Positions 52,658 to 60,163 of a DNA stretch of 64,000 nucleotides are shown one piece after another (position 1 is the stretch's first letter; each line of letters opens with the position of its first letter). The stretch lies in contig NZ_CP018870.1 in assembly GCF_001941845.1 (NCBI RefSeq), positions 4,842,001 through 4,906,000 of the forward strand, written 5' to 3'. A program made the translations under genes and the position numbers. The notes below the pieces were generated by a model, which saw only the letters and a program-made list of their open reading frames with translations, was not told the DNA's origin and did no database searches. The DNA is from Streptomyces sp. TN58 (GTDB lineage: Bacteria > Actinomycetota > Actinomycetes > Streptomycetales > Streptomycetaceae).

Positions 52658-52873
52658 CTACGCGTCGCGGCTGACCCGGGCGTGATCGGTGAACACGCGC
52701 CGGAACAGGTCGTGCCCGGTCCGCCCGGCGTGCCGTAGCGCCCAGTCCTGCGGCCCTTCCTGTTCGACGTGCGCGCCCGACTCGGCTCCGCAGCCTTCGG
52801 CGACGCAGAACGCCTCGTAGGTCACCCCGCCCTCTGGGGCGTGCCGGATGGTGTGGGGGACGTAGCGCAGCAC
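52658..52873 (-). CDS. DUF7848-type small protein, start region possibly damaged
   Basis: About 71 residues from GTG 52873: VLRYVPHTIRHAPEGGVTYE, CVAEGCGAES, HAGRTGHDLFRRVFTDHARV. This matches the short Streptomyces DUF7848 family often encoded near XRE-type regulators. Family members usually begin MTRAVLRYV; here the codon at the Met position reads ACG (..ACG ACC CGC GCC GTG..), so the native ATG appears lost and GTG, if used, removes four residues. It abuts a truncated regulator gene on the other strand. Confidence 0.65.
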   Translation of the reverse strand: MLRYVPHTIRHAPEGGVTYEAFCVAEGCGAESGAHVEQEGPQDWALRHAGRTGHDLFRRVFTDHARVSRDA

Positions 52874-53279
52874 GGCGCGGGTCGTCGGCTCCCGCCTGAA
52901 CGAATTCCTTCGGGAACGTGCGGCGGACGGCTGCACGGTCCGGATCGCCATCGGTGACGCGGACAGCGAGAACGTCCGGCAGCGTGGACAGGAAGAGAGA
53001 TTCGGGCACGGCATCGAATCCCGCTGCCGTCTCGCCCTCATGCACTACCGACCCTTGGCCGACGTTCCCGGCATCGCGCTTCGAACGCACGACACGACGC
53101 TCTACAACAGCGTGTACCGGGCGGACGACGAAGCCTTGGTCAACGCCCACGTGTGGGGCGTGAACGCGTACGGTGCGCCCGTGTGGCACCTGCGCCGCCA
53201 CGACGCCGGGGGCCTGTTCGACACCTACGCCGACAGCTTCGACGCGGTGTGGGAGACGGCCCGTCCCGTGGAGGAGTGA
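52866..53279 (+). pseudogene. N-terminally truncated XRE-type regulator (DUF5919-like C-terminal domain)
   Basis: From an in-frame TAG (52863-52865) to the stop at 53279 the frame encodes NEFLRERAADGCTVRIAIGD, then MHYRPLADVPGIALRTHDTT, LYNSVYRADDEALVNAHVWG and LFDTYADSFDAVWETARPV. This is the C-terminal half of the Streptomyces HTH regulators that sit beside Nudix genes. The helix-turn-helix domain and start are missing; the first ATG (53040) is inside the conserved domain. A Nudix gene follows at 53284, as in intact loci. Confidence 0.7.
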
Positions 53280-53283
53280 CCCG

Positions 53284-53754
53284 ATGGCCCGCACCGAGTA
53301 CTACGACGATCCCCACGCGCCCGCACCCAACAGCATGGTCGTGGCAGCGTCCGCCGTCGTCACGGACGACCAGGGCCGCATCCTGCTGCAACGGCGCCGC
53401 GACAACGACCTGTGGGCCCTCCCCGGAGGCGGGATGGACCTCACGGACTCCCTCCCCGGTACGGCTGTCAGAGAGGTCAAGGAGGAGACCGGCCTCGACG
53501 TGGAGATCACGGGACTGGTCGGCACCTACACGGACCCGAAGCACATCATCGAGTACAGCGACGGCGAGGTCCGCCGCCAGTTCAACGTCTGCTTCACGGC
53601 CCGCATCACCGGGGGCGCGCCGGCGATCTCGGACGAGAGCACGGAACTGCGGTTCGTGGCACCGGCCGACCTCGACCCGCTGCCCATGCACCACACCCAA
53701 CGGCTTCGCATCCGGCACTTCTTGGAACACCGGCCTACGCCCCACCTCGGCTGA
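53284..53754 (+). CDS. Nudix hydrolase
   Basis: A 156-residue protein. The Nudix box is readable as LPGGGMDLTDSLPGTAVREV followed by KEETGLD: the REVKEE metal-binding part is intact, while the first Glu of GX5E is replaced by Asp. AASAVVTDDQGRILLQRRRD and FNVCFTARITGG complete the fold. It likely hydrolyses a nucleoside diphosphate derivative; the substrate is unknown. ATG 53284 is 4 nt after the truncated regulator, its usual operon partner. Confidence 0.9.
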   Translation: MARTEYYDDPHAPAPNSMVVAASAVVTDDQGRILLQRRRDNDLWALPGGGMDLTDSLPGTAVREVKEETGLDVEITGLVGTYTDPKHIIEYSDGEVRRQFNVCFTARITGGAPAISDESTELRFVAPADLDPLPMHHTQRLRIRHFLEHRPTPHLG

Positions 53755-53793
53755 GCGGCGGCCAGGACCACGGCGCCGCCGGCGGGCCAGCCG

Positions 53794-54114
53794 TCAGAGG
53801 GCTGTCCAGGGGACGGTGCAGGTGTGGGGGCCCTCGGGGCAGAGGGAGGTGAGCACCGTGCGGCGGAGGGATCGCCAGGTGCGCAGGGAGCAGGTCAGGC
53901 GGACGCGGAGTTCGACCGGTCGGCGGGTGCCGCTGTCGTGGCCGGGGTTCTCCACGGCCCACTGCTGCTCCAGGAAGTCGTACGGGCAGGGGTCCACGAC
54001 GGTCACGCCGACGATCCGGGCGCTCCGGGCGGCCACGGCAGTTTCGACGAGCTTCGTCACGCCGGCCAGTCCCTGGTCGTCCGCGTACAGGCCGAAGGCC
54101 AGGTCTCGTGTCAT
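53794..54114 (-). CDS. conserved hypothetical protein
   Basis: A 106-residue soluble protein: MTRDLAFGLYADDQGLAGVT, VAARSARIVGVTVVDPCPYD, FLEQQWAVENPG. There is no membrane segment or motif I can tie to a function. The frame has genome-typical codon bias. It converges with the Nudix gene (39-nt gap), and its upstream side faces the IS element. Confidence 0.6.
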   Translation of the reverse strand: MTRDLAFGLYADDQGLAGVTKLVETAVAARSARIVGVTVVDPCPYDFLEQQWAVENPGHDSGTRRPVELRVRLTCSLRTWRSLRRTVLTSLCPEGPHTCTVPWTAL

Positions 54115-54143
54115 GTCCCCACCCTGTCAGGCGTGTTCCCGAG

Positions 54144-54176
54144 CCCGGCACCGGGAAAGGGCTTCCCGGTGCCGGG
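54144..54176 (-). terminator. strong hairpin left of the IS element
   Basis: CCCGGCACCGGGAA pairs perfectly with TTCCCGGTGCCGGG around AGGGC (14-bp stem). It would end minus-strand transcription from tnpA, or may be the original terminator of the amidase gene now displaced by the IS. Confidence 0.7.
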
Positions 54177-54296
54177 GCCGGGGGCTACCGGGACTATTCG
54201 CAGTGCACCGGGCTTCAGCCCGGTGGTGAAGCGAATCTGAGGGCTGCTCTGACCTCAGCTGCGTGCACGGATCCGCATTGTTCCCCTCAGCCCAGG

Positions 54297-54713
54297 TCAG
54301 AGCGGCCGGTTCTGCTGCTCGATGTACTGCTTCACGATGCTGAGCGGTGCGCCGCCGACGGAACCGGCGAAGTACGAGCCGGACCACAGGCGTTGTGCCC
54401 GCCAGTAGTGGCGGACGAGGTCGGGGAACTCCTGGCGCAGCCGCCGGGAAGAGACGCCCTTGAGGCTGTTGACCAGCTTGGACACGGCGACCTTCGGCGG
54501 GAAGTTCACAAGGAGGTGGACGTGGTTGTTCTCGCCGTTGAACTCGACCAGCTCGGCCTCGAAGTCCTCGCACACGGCCCGCATGATCTCCTCGCACCGC
54601 GTCAGGTGCCGGTCAGCGAAGACTTTGTGTCGGTACTTTGTCACGAAAACCAAGTGGACGTGCATGCGGAAGACACAGTGACGACCAGGACGAACGTTCT
54701 CATCGATGCTCAT
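54297..54713 (-). CDS. tnpA: IS200/IS605 Y1 transposase TnpA
   Basis: A 138-residue HUH single-strand transposase. The HUH pair is His64-Val-His66 (NNHVHLLVNF) and the catalytic tyrosine is Tyr130 (IVKQYIEQQ). MHVHLVFVTKYRHKVF and SLKGVSSRRLRQEFP are standard family segments; length is normal. It cuts and joins the element's hairpin ends on single-stranded DNA. It is divergent from tnpB, with 25 nt between the starts. It appears functional. Confidence 0.95.
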   Translation of the reverse strand: MSIDENVRPGRHCVFRMHVHLVFVTKYRHKVFADRHLTRCEEIMRAVCEDFEAELVEFNGENNHVHLLVNFPPKVAVSKLVNSLKGVSSRRLRQEFPDLVRHYWRAQRLWSGSYFAGSVGGAPLSIVKQYIEQQNRPL

Positions 54714-54738
54714 AAACCAATTGTGTATCGTGATCCGC

Positions 54739-55947
54739 GTGCAGCTTCGGTACAGCTTCCGCCTGTACCCGAGCGCCGGTCAGCGCAGCGTGTTGGCGAG
54801 GGCGTTCGGGTGTGCGCGGGTGGTCTACAACGACGCGCTCCGCGCTCGGGAGACCGCCCGCAGCGAAGGCATGCCGTTCCCGAAGACCGCAGACCTGTCC
54901 AAGGCGCTGATCACCGAGGCGAAGAACACCCCGGAACGGGCCTGGCTCGGCGAGGTCTCGGCGGTCGTCCTCCAGCAGTCCCTGCGCGACCTGGACACCG
55001 CGTACCGGAACTTCTTCGACGGGCTCAAGGGCAAGCGCCCCCGTATGGGCGCACCCCGGTACAAGTCGAAACGGGACACCCGGCAGGCCGTCCGCTTCAC
55101 CGCGAACGCCCGCTGGTCGATCACGACCGGCGGGAAGCTGCGCCTGCCGAAGATCGGCGACGTCAAGGTCAAGTGGTCCCGCAGTCTGCCCTCCGCGCCG
55201 TCGACGGTGACGGTGGTCAAGGACAGCGCGGACAGGTACTTTGCGAGCTTCGTCGTGGAGACCGGCCCGGAGGAAGTCCTTCCCGAGGTCACACCCGAGT
55301 TGGGCATCGATCTCGGGCTCGGGCACTTCGCGGTCCTCTCCGACGGGACGAAGGTCGACAGCCCGCGCTTCCTGCGCCGCGCCGAGAAGCGCCTGAAGAA
55401 GGCACAGCGCGCCCTCTCCCGCAAGGAGAAGGGCTCCAGCAACCGGAACAAGGCCCGGATCAAGGTCGCCCGCGCACACGCGAAGGTGGCCGACGCGCGC
55501 CGCGAGTTCCACCACCAGCTCTCCACGAAGCTGATCCGCGAGAACCAAGCGGTCGCCGTGGAGGACCTGGCGGTGAAGGGACTCGCCCGCACGCGCCTGG
55601 CCAAGTCCGTCCACGACGCCGGATGGTCGGCGTTCGTGAACATGCTGGAGTACAAAGCCGCCCGGTACGGGCGCACCTTCGTGAAGATCGGCCGCTTCGA
55701 GCCGACCTCCCAGGTGTGCTCGCAGTGTGGCGTGAAGGACGGCCCGAAGCCGCTGCACGTCCGTGTGTGGACGTGTGGGGCGTGCGGGGCGGTCCTGGAC
55801 CGGGACATCAACGCGGCGGTCAACGTCGCCAAGGCGGCCGGACTGGCCGTGCCAGCCTGTGGAGCGCAGGTAAGACCGGGACTCGTCCCGGCACCGCGCA
55901 GCGAACCAGGAACCCACCCGACACCGCAGCCTTCAACGGCGCGGTAG
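54739..55947 (+). CDS. tnpB: RNA-guided endonuclease TnpB (IS605 OrfB)
   Basis: A 402-residue protein from GTG 54739. The RuvC catalytic triad is intact: Asp191 in LGIDLGLGHFAVLS, Glu275 in AVEDLAVKGLART and Asp356 in DRDINAAVNVAKA. The zinc finger is CSQCG...CGACG (Cys327/330/346/349). The N-terminal HTH-like segment QLRYSFRLYPSAGQ is typical. TnpB cleaves DNA using an RNA transcribed from the tnpB 3' end and the element's right end (established for ISDra2). GTG 54730 is an alternative start. Confidence 0.93.
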   Translation: MQLRYSFRLYPSAGQRSVLARAFGCARVVYNDALRARETARSEGMPFPKTADLSKALITEAKNTPERAWLGEVSAVVLQQSLRDLDTAYRNFFDGLKGKRPRMGAPRYKSKRDTRQAVRFTANARWSITTGGKLRLPKIGDVKVKWSRSLPSAPSTVTVVKDSADRYFASFVVETGPEEVLPEVTPELGIDLGLGHFAVLSDGTKVDSPRFLRRAEKRLKKAQRALSRKEKGSSNRNKARIKVARAHAKVADARREFHHQLSTKLIRENQAVAVEDLAVKGLARTRLAKSVHDAGWSAFVNMLEYKAARYGRTFVKIGRFEPTSQVCSQCGVKDGPKPLHVRVWTCGACGAVLDRDINAAVNVAKAAGLAVPACGAQVRPGLVPAPRSEPGTHPTPQPSTAR

Positions 55948-56005
55948 GCGGGAATCGCCGTCCACCAGGGCGGCGAGGATGTCAATTCAGGCGTTCCGCG
56001 ATGCG
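55870..56005 (+). ncRNA. candidate TnpB guide RNA (omega/reRNA), scaffold plus guide
   Basis: By analogy with ISDra2, the RNA should span the tnpB 3' end and the right-end hairpin (55956-55975) and end its scaffold at GATGTCAA (55985). The next bases, TTCAGGCGTTCCGCGATGCG (55986-56005), would be the guide; they lie in the 3' end of the amidase gene. The 5' boundary is a guess. Confidence 0.5.
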
Positions 56006-56572
56006 GTTGCGGAGGGAGTCCATCGTGAAGCCGCGGGGGTCGACCTTGCCCGGCTGCCATTCGCGGTGGCCGATGACCGAGCGGGCCGTCCAGCGGTGGA
56101 CCCGGCACACGGCCGCCGCCGCGCGGGCGATGGCGTCGATCTGGGCCGGGGGCCAGGGGTCCGCGCCGTCGCCGAGGTTCACGCACTCGAAGCCGTAGAA
56201 GTGGCGGTTGCCGTCGGTGGTCGCCTCGTTGTCCGGCGGGAGCCGCCGTTCCGCGATCACCGCCGCCAGGACGTCGGGGTCGCCCAGGCCGGCGTGGTTG
56301 GCGCGGCCGTAGCCGACCAGGTGGACGCGGCCGTCCTTGCCGATCACGCCGTGGCACAGAGGTCCCGGGAGGGCGCTGTGGCCGTCGCGGCAGAGCTCGA
56401 CGGAGTAGGCGGTGCCGCGGGTGACGGTGTGGTGGATCATCACCCCGTGCAGGGGGCCCCAGGGGCCCTTGTGGTTGCGGTTGTGAGTGCGCCAGGCGCC
56501 GACCTCGACGACGGTCAGCCCTTCGTTCCTCAGTGCGTTGACGAACCGGTCCGCGGACATGGGTGCGGCCAT
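55982..56572 (-). CDS. N-acetylmuramoyl-L-alanine amidase (amidase_2/PGRP fold)
   Basis: A 196-residue peptidoglycan amidase without a signal peptide. Zinc ligands are suggested by VMIHHTVTRGTA, by CHGVIGKDGRVHLVGYGRANH and by the C-terminal HREWQPGKVDPRGF. This is the layout of phage-type and Streptomyces short amidases cleaving the MurNAc-L-Ala bond. The stop codon (55982-55984) falls inside the right end of the adjacent IS element, so the last residue or two may be altered by the insertion. Confidence 0.88.
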   Translation of the reverse strand: MAAPMSADRFVNALRNEGLTVVEVGAWRTHNRNHKGPWGPLHGVMIHHTVTRGTAYSVELCRDGHSALPGPLCHGVIGKDGRVHLVGYGRANHAGLGDPDVLAAVIAERRLPPDNEATTDGNRHFYGFECVNLGDGADPWPPAQIDAIARAAAAVCRVHRWTARSVIGHREWQPGKVDPRGFTMDSLRNRIAERLN

Positions 56573-56700
56573 GGCCGCCTCCTTCGTGGCGGTGCGGGTC
56601 GGACACCCTTTGTGTCCGACCCATCACTCTCCGGTTTAGTGGAGGCGAGCCTTCCGCGGCTAGTGTTTTCGTACGCCGAGCGAGCCGATCCGGACAGGGC

Positions 56701-57897
56701 TCAAGCGGAAGCGAGCCACAGGTCCGGGCCGAACACCTCGTAGTGGATGTCGCTCGCCGGCACGCCCTTGGCGAGCAGCTGCTCGCGCACGGACCGCATG
56801 AAGGGCAGCGGTCCGCACAGGTAGGCGCTGGTGCCCGGGGCGACCGCGACGTCGGTCAGGTCCATGAGGCCCGTGCCGTCGCCCGGTTCGGCGTCCTGCT
56901 CGTACCAGAAGCGGGCCGAGGCGTCGGCGAGCTTGTGGGTGAGGGCCCGGTGGTCGGCCCGCAGGGGGTGGTCCGCGGGGGAGCGGTCGGCGTGCAGGAC
57001 CGTGACCGGGGCGGCGTATCCGGTGTCGGCCAGGTGCTCCAGCATCGAGAGCATCGGCGTGCAGCCGATGCCCGCCGACGCGAGCAGGACCGGAGCGCCG
57101 GAGTCCGCCAGGACCAGGTCTCCGTACGGGGCGGAGACGCGCAGGGTGTCGCCGGGCCGGACGTGGGCGTGCAGGTGGTTGGAGACCTCGCCGTCGGGGC
57201 CTCCCGCGGCCGGTCCGTGGACCCGCTTCACGGTGATCGCGCGGACCGCGGAGCCGGGCGGGGAGGACAGGCTGTACTGGCGGATCTGGCGGGCGCCGTC
57301 CGGCAGTTCGACCTGCACCGAGACGTACTGGCCGGGCAGGTGCGCGGGAGCGGCGGCGCCGTCCGCGGGGACCATGTGGAAGGTGGCGCAGTCGGCCGTC
57401 TCCTCCGACCGGCCGGTGACCGTCCACTCGCGCCACACGTCGCCGGCGGCGATCCGGTGCCCGGCGTAGAGGCGCTCCTCGATGGCCACGAGGGCGTTCG
57501 CCATCAGCCAGTAGACCTCGTCCCAGGCCCGGGCGACCTCGGGCGTCACGGCCCCGCCGAGAACTTCGGCGATCGCGGCGAAGAGGTGCCGGTGGACGAC
57601 GGTGTACTGCTCCCGGGTGACGCCGAGGCTGGCGTGCTTGTGCGCGATGCGGCCGAGCATCACGTCGGGGCGGGTGTCCGGGTGCGCGACGAGGTGGGTG
57701 GCGAAGGCGGCGATGGAACCGGCGAGCGCCTGCTTCTGCAGGCCCGCCGCCTGGTTGCCCCGGTTGAAGAGGTCGCGGAGCAGCTCCGGGTGGGCCGCGA
57801 AGAGCTTGGTGTAGAAGAGCTCTGTTATGTCCCCGATGGCCGCTCCGACGGCGGGCAGAGTGGCTCGGACGGTCGCGGTCGACTGCTCGGACAGCAT
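56701..57897 (-). CDS. hmpA: flavohaemoprotein nitric oxide dioxygenase
   Basis: A 398-residue enzyme converting NO and O2 to nitrate. An N-terminal globin (Tyr29 in ELFYTKLF at B10; proximal His88 in IAHKHASLGV) is followed by an FAD domain (RQYSLSSPPG) and an NAD(P)H domain (ASAGIGCTPMLSMLEHL, CGPLPFMRSV). It is downstream of nsrR on the same strand, with an NsrR-like operator about 43 nt before the start at 57928-57952. Confidence 0.95.
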   Translation of the reverse strand: MLSEQSTATVRATLPAVGAAIGDITELFYTKLFAAHPELLRDLFNRGNQAAGLQKQALAGSIAAFATHLVAHPDTRPDVMLGRIAHKHASLGVTREQYTVVHRHLFAAIAEVLGGAVTPEVARAWDEVYWLMANALVAIEERLYAGHRIAAGDVWREWTVTGRSEETADCATFHMVPADGAAAPAHLPGQYVSVQVELPDGARQIRQYSLSSPPGSAVRAITVKRVHGPAAGGPDGEVSNHLHAHVRPGDTLRVSAPYGDLVLADSGAPVLLASAGIGCTPMLSMLEHLADTGYAAPVTVLHADRSPADHPLRADHRALTHKLADASARFWYEQDAEPGDGTGLMDLTDVAVAPGTSAYLCGPLPFMRSVREQLLAKGVPASDIHYEVFGPDLWLASA

Positions 57898-57927
57898 GTG
57901 GAACTCCTTGCGTGGTGGAACTGGTCC

Positions 57928-57952
57928 AAATTGGCATCTGAGATGCGTATTT
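57928..57952. promoter_or_regulatory. NsrR-like operator before hmpA
   Basis: An imperfect dyad, AAATTGGCATCTGAGATGCG followed by TATTT: GCATCT-GAG-ATGC is the core. It aligns with the element upstream of nsrR at 58531 (AAATT-x-GCATCT). It lies 31-55 nt before the hmpA start. Confidence 0.7.
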
Positions 57953-58057
57953 TTGAGTGCAGAGGCCCGCCAGAGTGCGGACTTCCGTTCGAGATCCCGT
58001 CGGGGAGAGGCTATGGCGCCCGACGGGTAGCGGTAACCGGCCATTCGGCCCTGCGGG

Positions 58058-58516
58058 TCAGGGACCTTCGGCCTTCGTGGGCGCCCGGCTCGAAATGCCC
58101 AGCAGGAGCGGCCCGGTCGGCGCAGCCACCAGGTCGTCCACCGTCAGCGGGTCCAGGGCGGCGAAGAACGCCTCCTGGGCGCGGCGCAGCGCACCGCGCA
58201 GCACGCACGCCCCGCGCAGCGGGCAGGGGGCCGTTCCGTCGCAGTCCACGACGTCGCCGTCGCCCTCCAGTTCGCGCACCACCGCACCCACCGAGGCGGC
58301 CCGTCCCGCGGTGGTCAGGGTGAGCCCTCCGCCGCGCCCGCGCCGCGCCTCGACAAGGCCGAGGTGCTGGAGCCTGGCGACCACCTTGGCCGTGTGGGTG
58401 TAAGGGACCTCCATCGTCGCCGCCACGTCGCGCGTGGTCGGCAAGTCCGTCTCCTCGACCACGGCCAGGCGCATCAGGGTGCGCAGGGCCAGGTCGGTGA
58501 ATCGCGTCAGCCGCAT
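58058..58516 (-). CDS. nsrR: Rrf2-family NO-sensing repressor NsrR
   Basis: A 152-residue regulator. The winged helix MRLTRFTDLALRTLMRLAVV and VARLQHLGLVEARRGRGGGL is followed by the three-cysteine cluster Cys92, Cys98, Cys104 (DCDGTAPCPLRGAC), one residue from the cluster ligands of S. coelicolor NsrR (93/99/105). NO damage to the [4Fe-4S] cluster releases DNA and induces hmpA. An operator-like dyad overlaps its own promoter. Confidence 0.93.
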   Translation of the reverse strand: MRLTRFTDLALRTLMRLAVVEETDLPTTRDVAATMEVPYTHTAKVVARLQHLGLVEARRGRGGGLTLTTAGRAASVGAVVRELEGDGDVVDCDGTAPCPLRGACVLRGALRRAQEAFFAALDPLTVDDLVAAPTGPLLLGISSRAPTKAEGP

Positions 58517-58530
58517 GAGGTCACCGTAGA

Positions 58531-58554
58531 AAATTCGCATCTCACATACAAATT
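58531..58554. promoter_or_regulatory. NsrR-like operator before nsrR
   Basis: AAATTCGCATCTCACATACA followed by AATT, sharing AAATT-x-GCATCT with the hmpA operator. It lies 15-38 nt upstream of the nsrR ATG, fitting autoregulation. Confidence 0.65.
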
Positions 58555-58751
58555 AAGGCTCGGGTGCGATCGCGGCTTGGCCGAAAACAATCGCCGGCCC
58601 GGACTCCCCGCCCCTCGTGGTAGGGAGTTCGGTCCGAGAGGGTGCCCAGTCCGGAGCGGCTGTAGTCCCACCCTTTTGTGTAATGGTCCAACCACGCTGC
58701 GTACTGAAAGGCTGCCTTCGCAGATCCATGGAGTGATCGAAAGGGAAAGAC

Positions 58752-60158
58752 ATGTCGGTCCAGGCAGGTTCCGAGTCCGAGGCCCAGACACCGCAGCGCA
58801 GTCTGGGTACGGCGGCCGCACGGAACTTGGCAACCACGACCAAGTCCGCGCCGCAGATGCAGGAGATCACTTCGCGGTGGCTGCTGAAGATGCTGCCGTG
58901 GGTGTCGGTGCAGGGTGGCACCTACCGGGTCAACCGCCGGCTGACCTACTCGGTCGGCAACGGCATCGTGGAATTCGTCAAGACCGGGACCCAGGTGCAG
59001 GTCATCCCGGCCGAGCTCGGCGAACTCCCGCTGCTGCGCGACTACGAGGACCTCGACGTCCTCGGCGAGCTCGCCCAGCGGTGCCGCCAGATCGACTTCG
59101 AGGCCGGCCAGGAGCTCACCTCCTTCGGCAGCCCCTCCGGCGAGGTCTTCCTGCTCGCGCACGGCCGCATCGACCAGATCGGCCCCGGCCCCTACGGGGA
59201 CGACGCCGTCCTGCGGACCGTCGCCGACGGCGCCTACTTCGGCGAGGATTCGCTCGTCGATGAAGAATCGATTTGGGAGTACACCGCCCGCGCCGCCACC
59301 CCCGGCACCGCGCTCGCCCTCTCCCGGCAGGACTTCCAGCTGCTGGCCGACCGGGTCCCCTCGCTGCGCGAGCACCTGGACCGCGTGTGCTCCATGCCCG
59401 CCCAGCGCACCAACAAGTACGGCGAGGCGGAGATCGACCTCTCGGCCGGACACATGGGCGAAGCCGTTCTGCCCGGCACCTTCGTGGACTACGAGGCCCG
59501 CCCGCGCGAGTACGAGCTGTCCATCGCCCAGACGGTCCTGCGCGTGCACACCCGCGTCGCCGACCTCTACAACCAGCCGATGAACCAGACCGAGCAGCAG
59601 CTGCGGCTCACGGTCGAGGCGCTGCGCGAGCGCCAGGAGCACGAGATGCTCAACAACCGCGACTTCGGCCTCCTCCACAACACCGACTACGACCAGCGCA
59701 TCCAGCCGCACGACGGCGGCCCCGGCCCCGACGACATGGACCAGCTGCTCAGCATGCGGCGGGGCTCCAAGCTCTTCCTCGCGCACCCCGAGGCCATCGC
59801 CGCCTTCGGCCGTGAGTGCAACAAGCGCGGGATCCACCCGGGCACGGTGGACGTCGACGGCACCCGGGTGACGACCTGGCGCGGGGTGCCGATCTTCCCG
59901 AGCAACAAGATCCCGATCAGCGACGCCCGCACCACCTCCATCCTGTGCATGCGCACCGGCGAGGACGAGCAGGGCGTGGTCGGCCTGCACCAGCCGGGCA
60001 TCCCGGACGAGATCGAGCCGAGCATGTCGGTCCGCTTCATGGGGATCAGCGAGCAGGCGATCATCTCGTACCTGGTCACCGCCTACTTCTCCGCCGCGGT
60101 GCTGGTACCGGACGCGATCGGCGTACTGGAGAACGTCGAGATCGGCCGCCGGCGCTGA
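58752..60158 (+). CDS. family 2B encapsulin nanocompartment shell protein
   Basis: A 468-residue shell protein with an HK97-type fold. After a disordered N-terminal arm (residues 1-35), the capsid fold is split by a cyclic-nucleotide-binding-like insert at about residues 95-215 ([32 protein letters not shown]); the capsid fold resumes with [50 protein letters not shown] and ends in an Ile/Val-rich segment. The insert defines subtype 2B. Its phosphate-cassette Arg-Ser/Thr-Ala is not seen (SIWEYTARA), so nucleotide binding is doubtful. A polyprenyl synthetase, a known family 2 cargo class, follows after 5 bp. Confidence 0.92.
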   Translation: MSVQAGSESEAQTPQRSLGTAAARNLATTTKSAPQMQEITSRWLLKMLPWVSVQGGTYRVNRRLTYSVGNGIVEFVKTGTQVQVIPAELGELPLLRDYEDLDVLGELAQRCRQIDFEAGQELTSFGSPSGEVFLLAHGRIDQIGPGPYGDDAVLRTVADGAYFGEDSLVDEESIWEYTARAATPGTALALSRQDFQLLADRVPSLREHLDRVCSMPAQRTNKYGEAEIDLSAGHMGEAVLPGTFVDYEARPREYELSIAQTVLRVHTRVADLYNQPMNQTEQQLRLTVEALRERQEHEMLNNRDFGLLHNTDYDQRIQPHDGGPGPDDMDQLLSMRRGSKLFLAHPEAIAAFGRECNKRGIHPGTVDVDGTRVTTWRGVPIFPSNKIPISDARTTSILCMRTGEDEQGVVGLHQPGIPDEIEPSMSVRFMGISEQAIISYLVTAYFSAAVLVPDAIGVLENVEIGRRR

Positions 60159-60163
60159 GCGAG

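Larger units (their letters stand above)
54190..55985. mobile_element. IS200/IS605-family element with divergent tnpA and tnpB
   Basis: About 1.8 kb. The left-end hairpin is CACCGGGC-TTCA-GCCCGGTG (54206-54225) within an outer TTCGC...GCGAA. The right-end hairpin is CGCCGTCC-ACCA-GGGCGGCG (55956-55975) followed by AGGATGTCAA. tnpA reads left and tnpB reads right, as in H. pylori IS605. Both proteins keep all catalytic residues. No terminal inverted repeats or target duplication are expected for this family. The exact left boundary is uncertain. Confidence 0.85.

Noticed and set aside
52866..53279. Intact 79-residue gene starting at ATG 53040
   Set aside because: Family-like sequence continues in frame upstream of that ATG as far as NEFLRER, so the ATG is internal to a truncated domain.
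58679..58695. TGGTCCAACCA upstream of the encapsulin gene as a dre site
   Set aside because: It is one base short of the dre core and lacks the central TCTAGA; it is too far from consensus to support.
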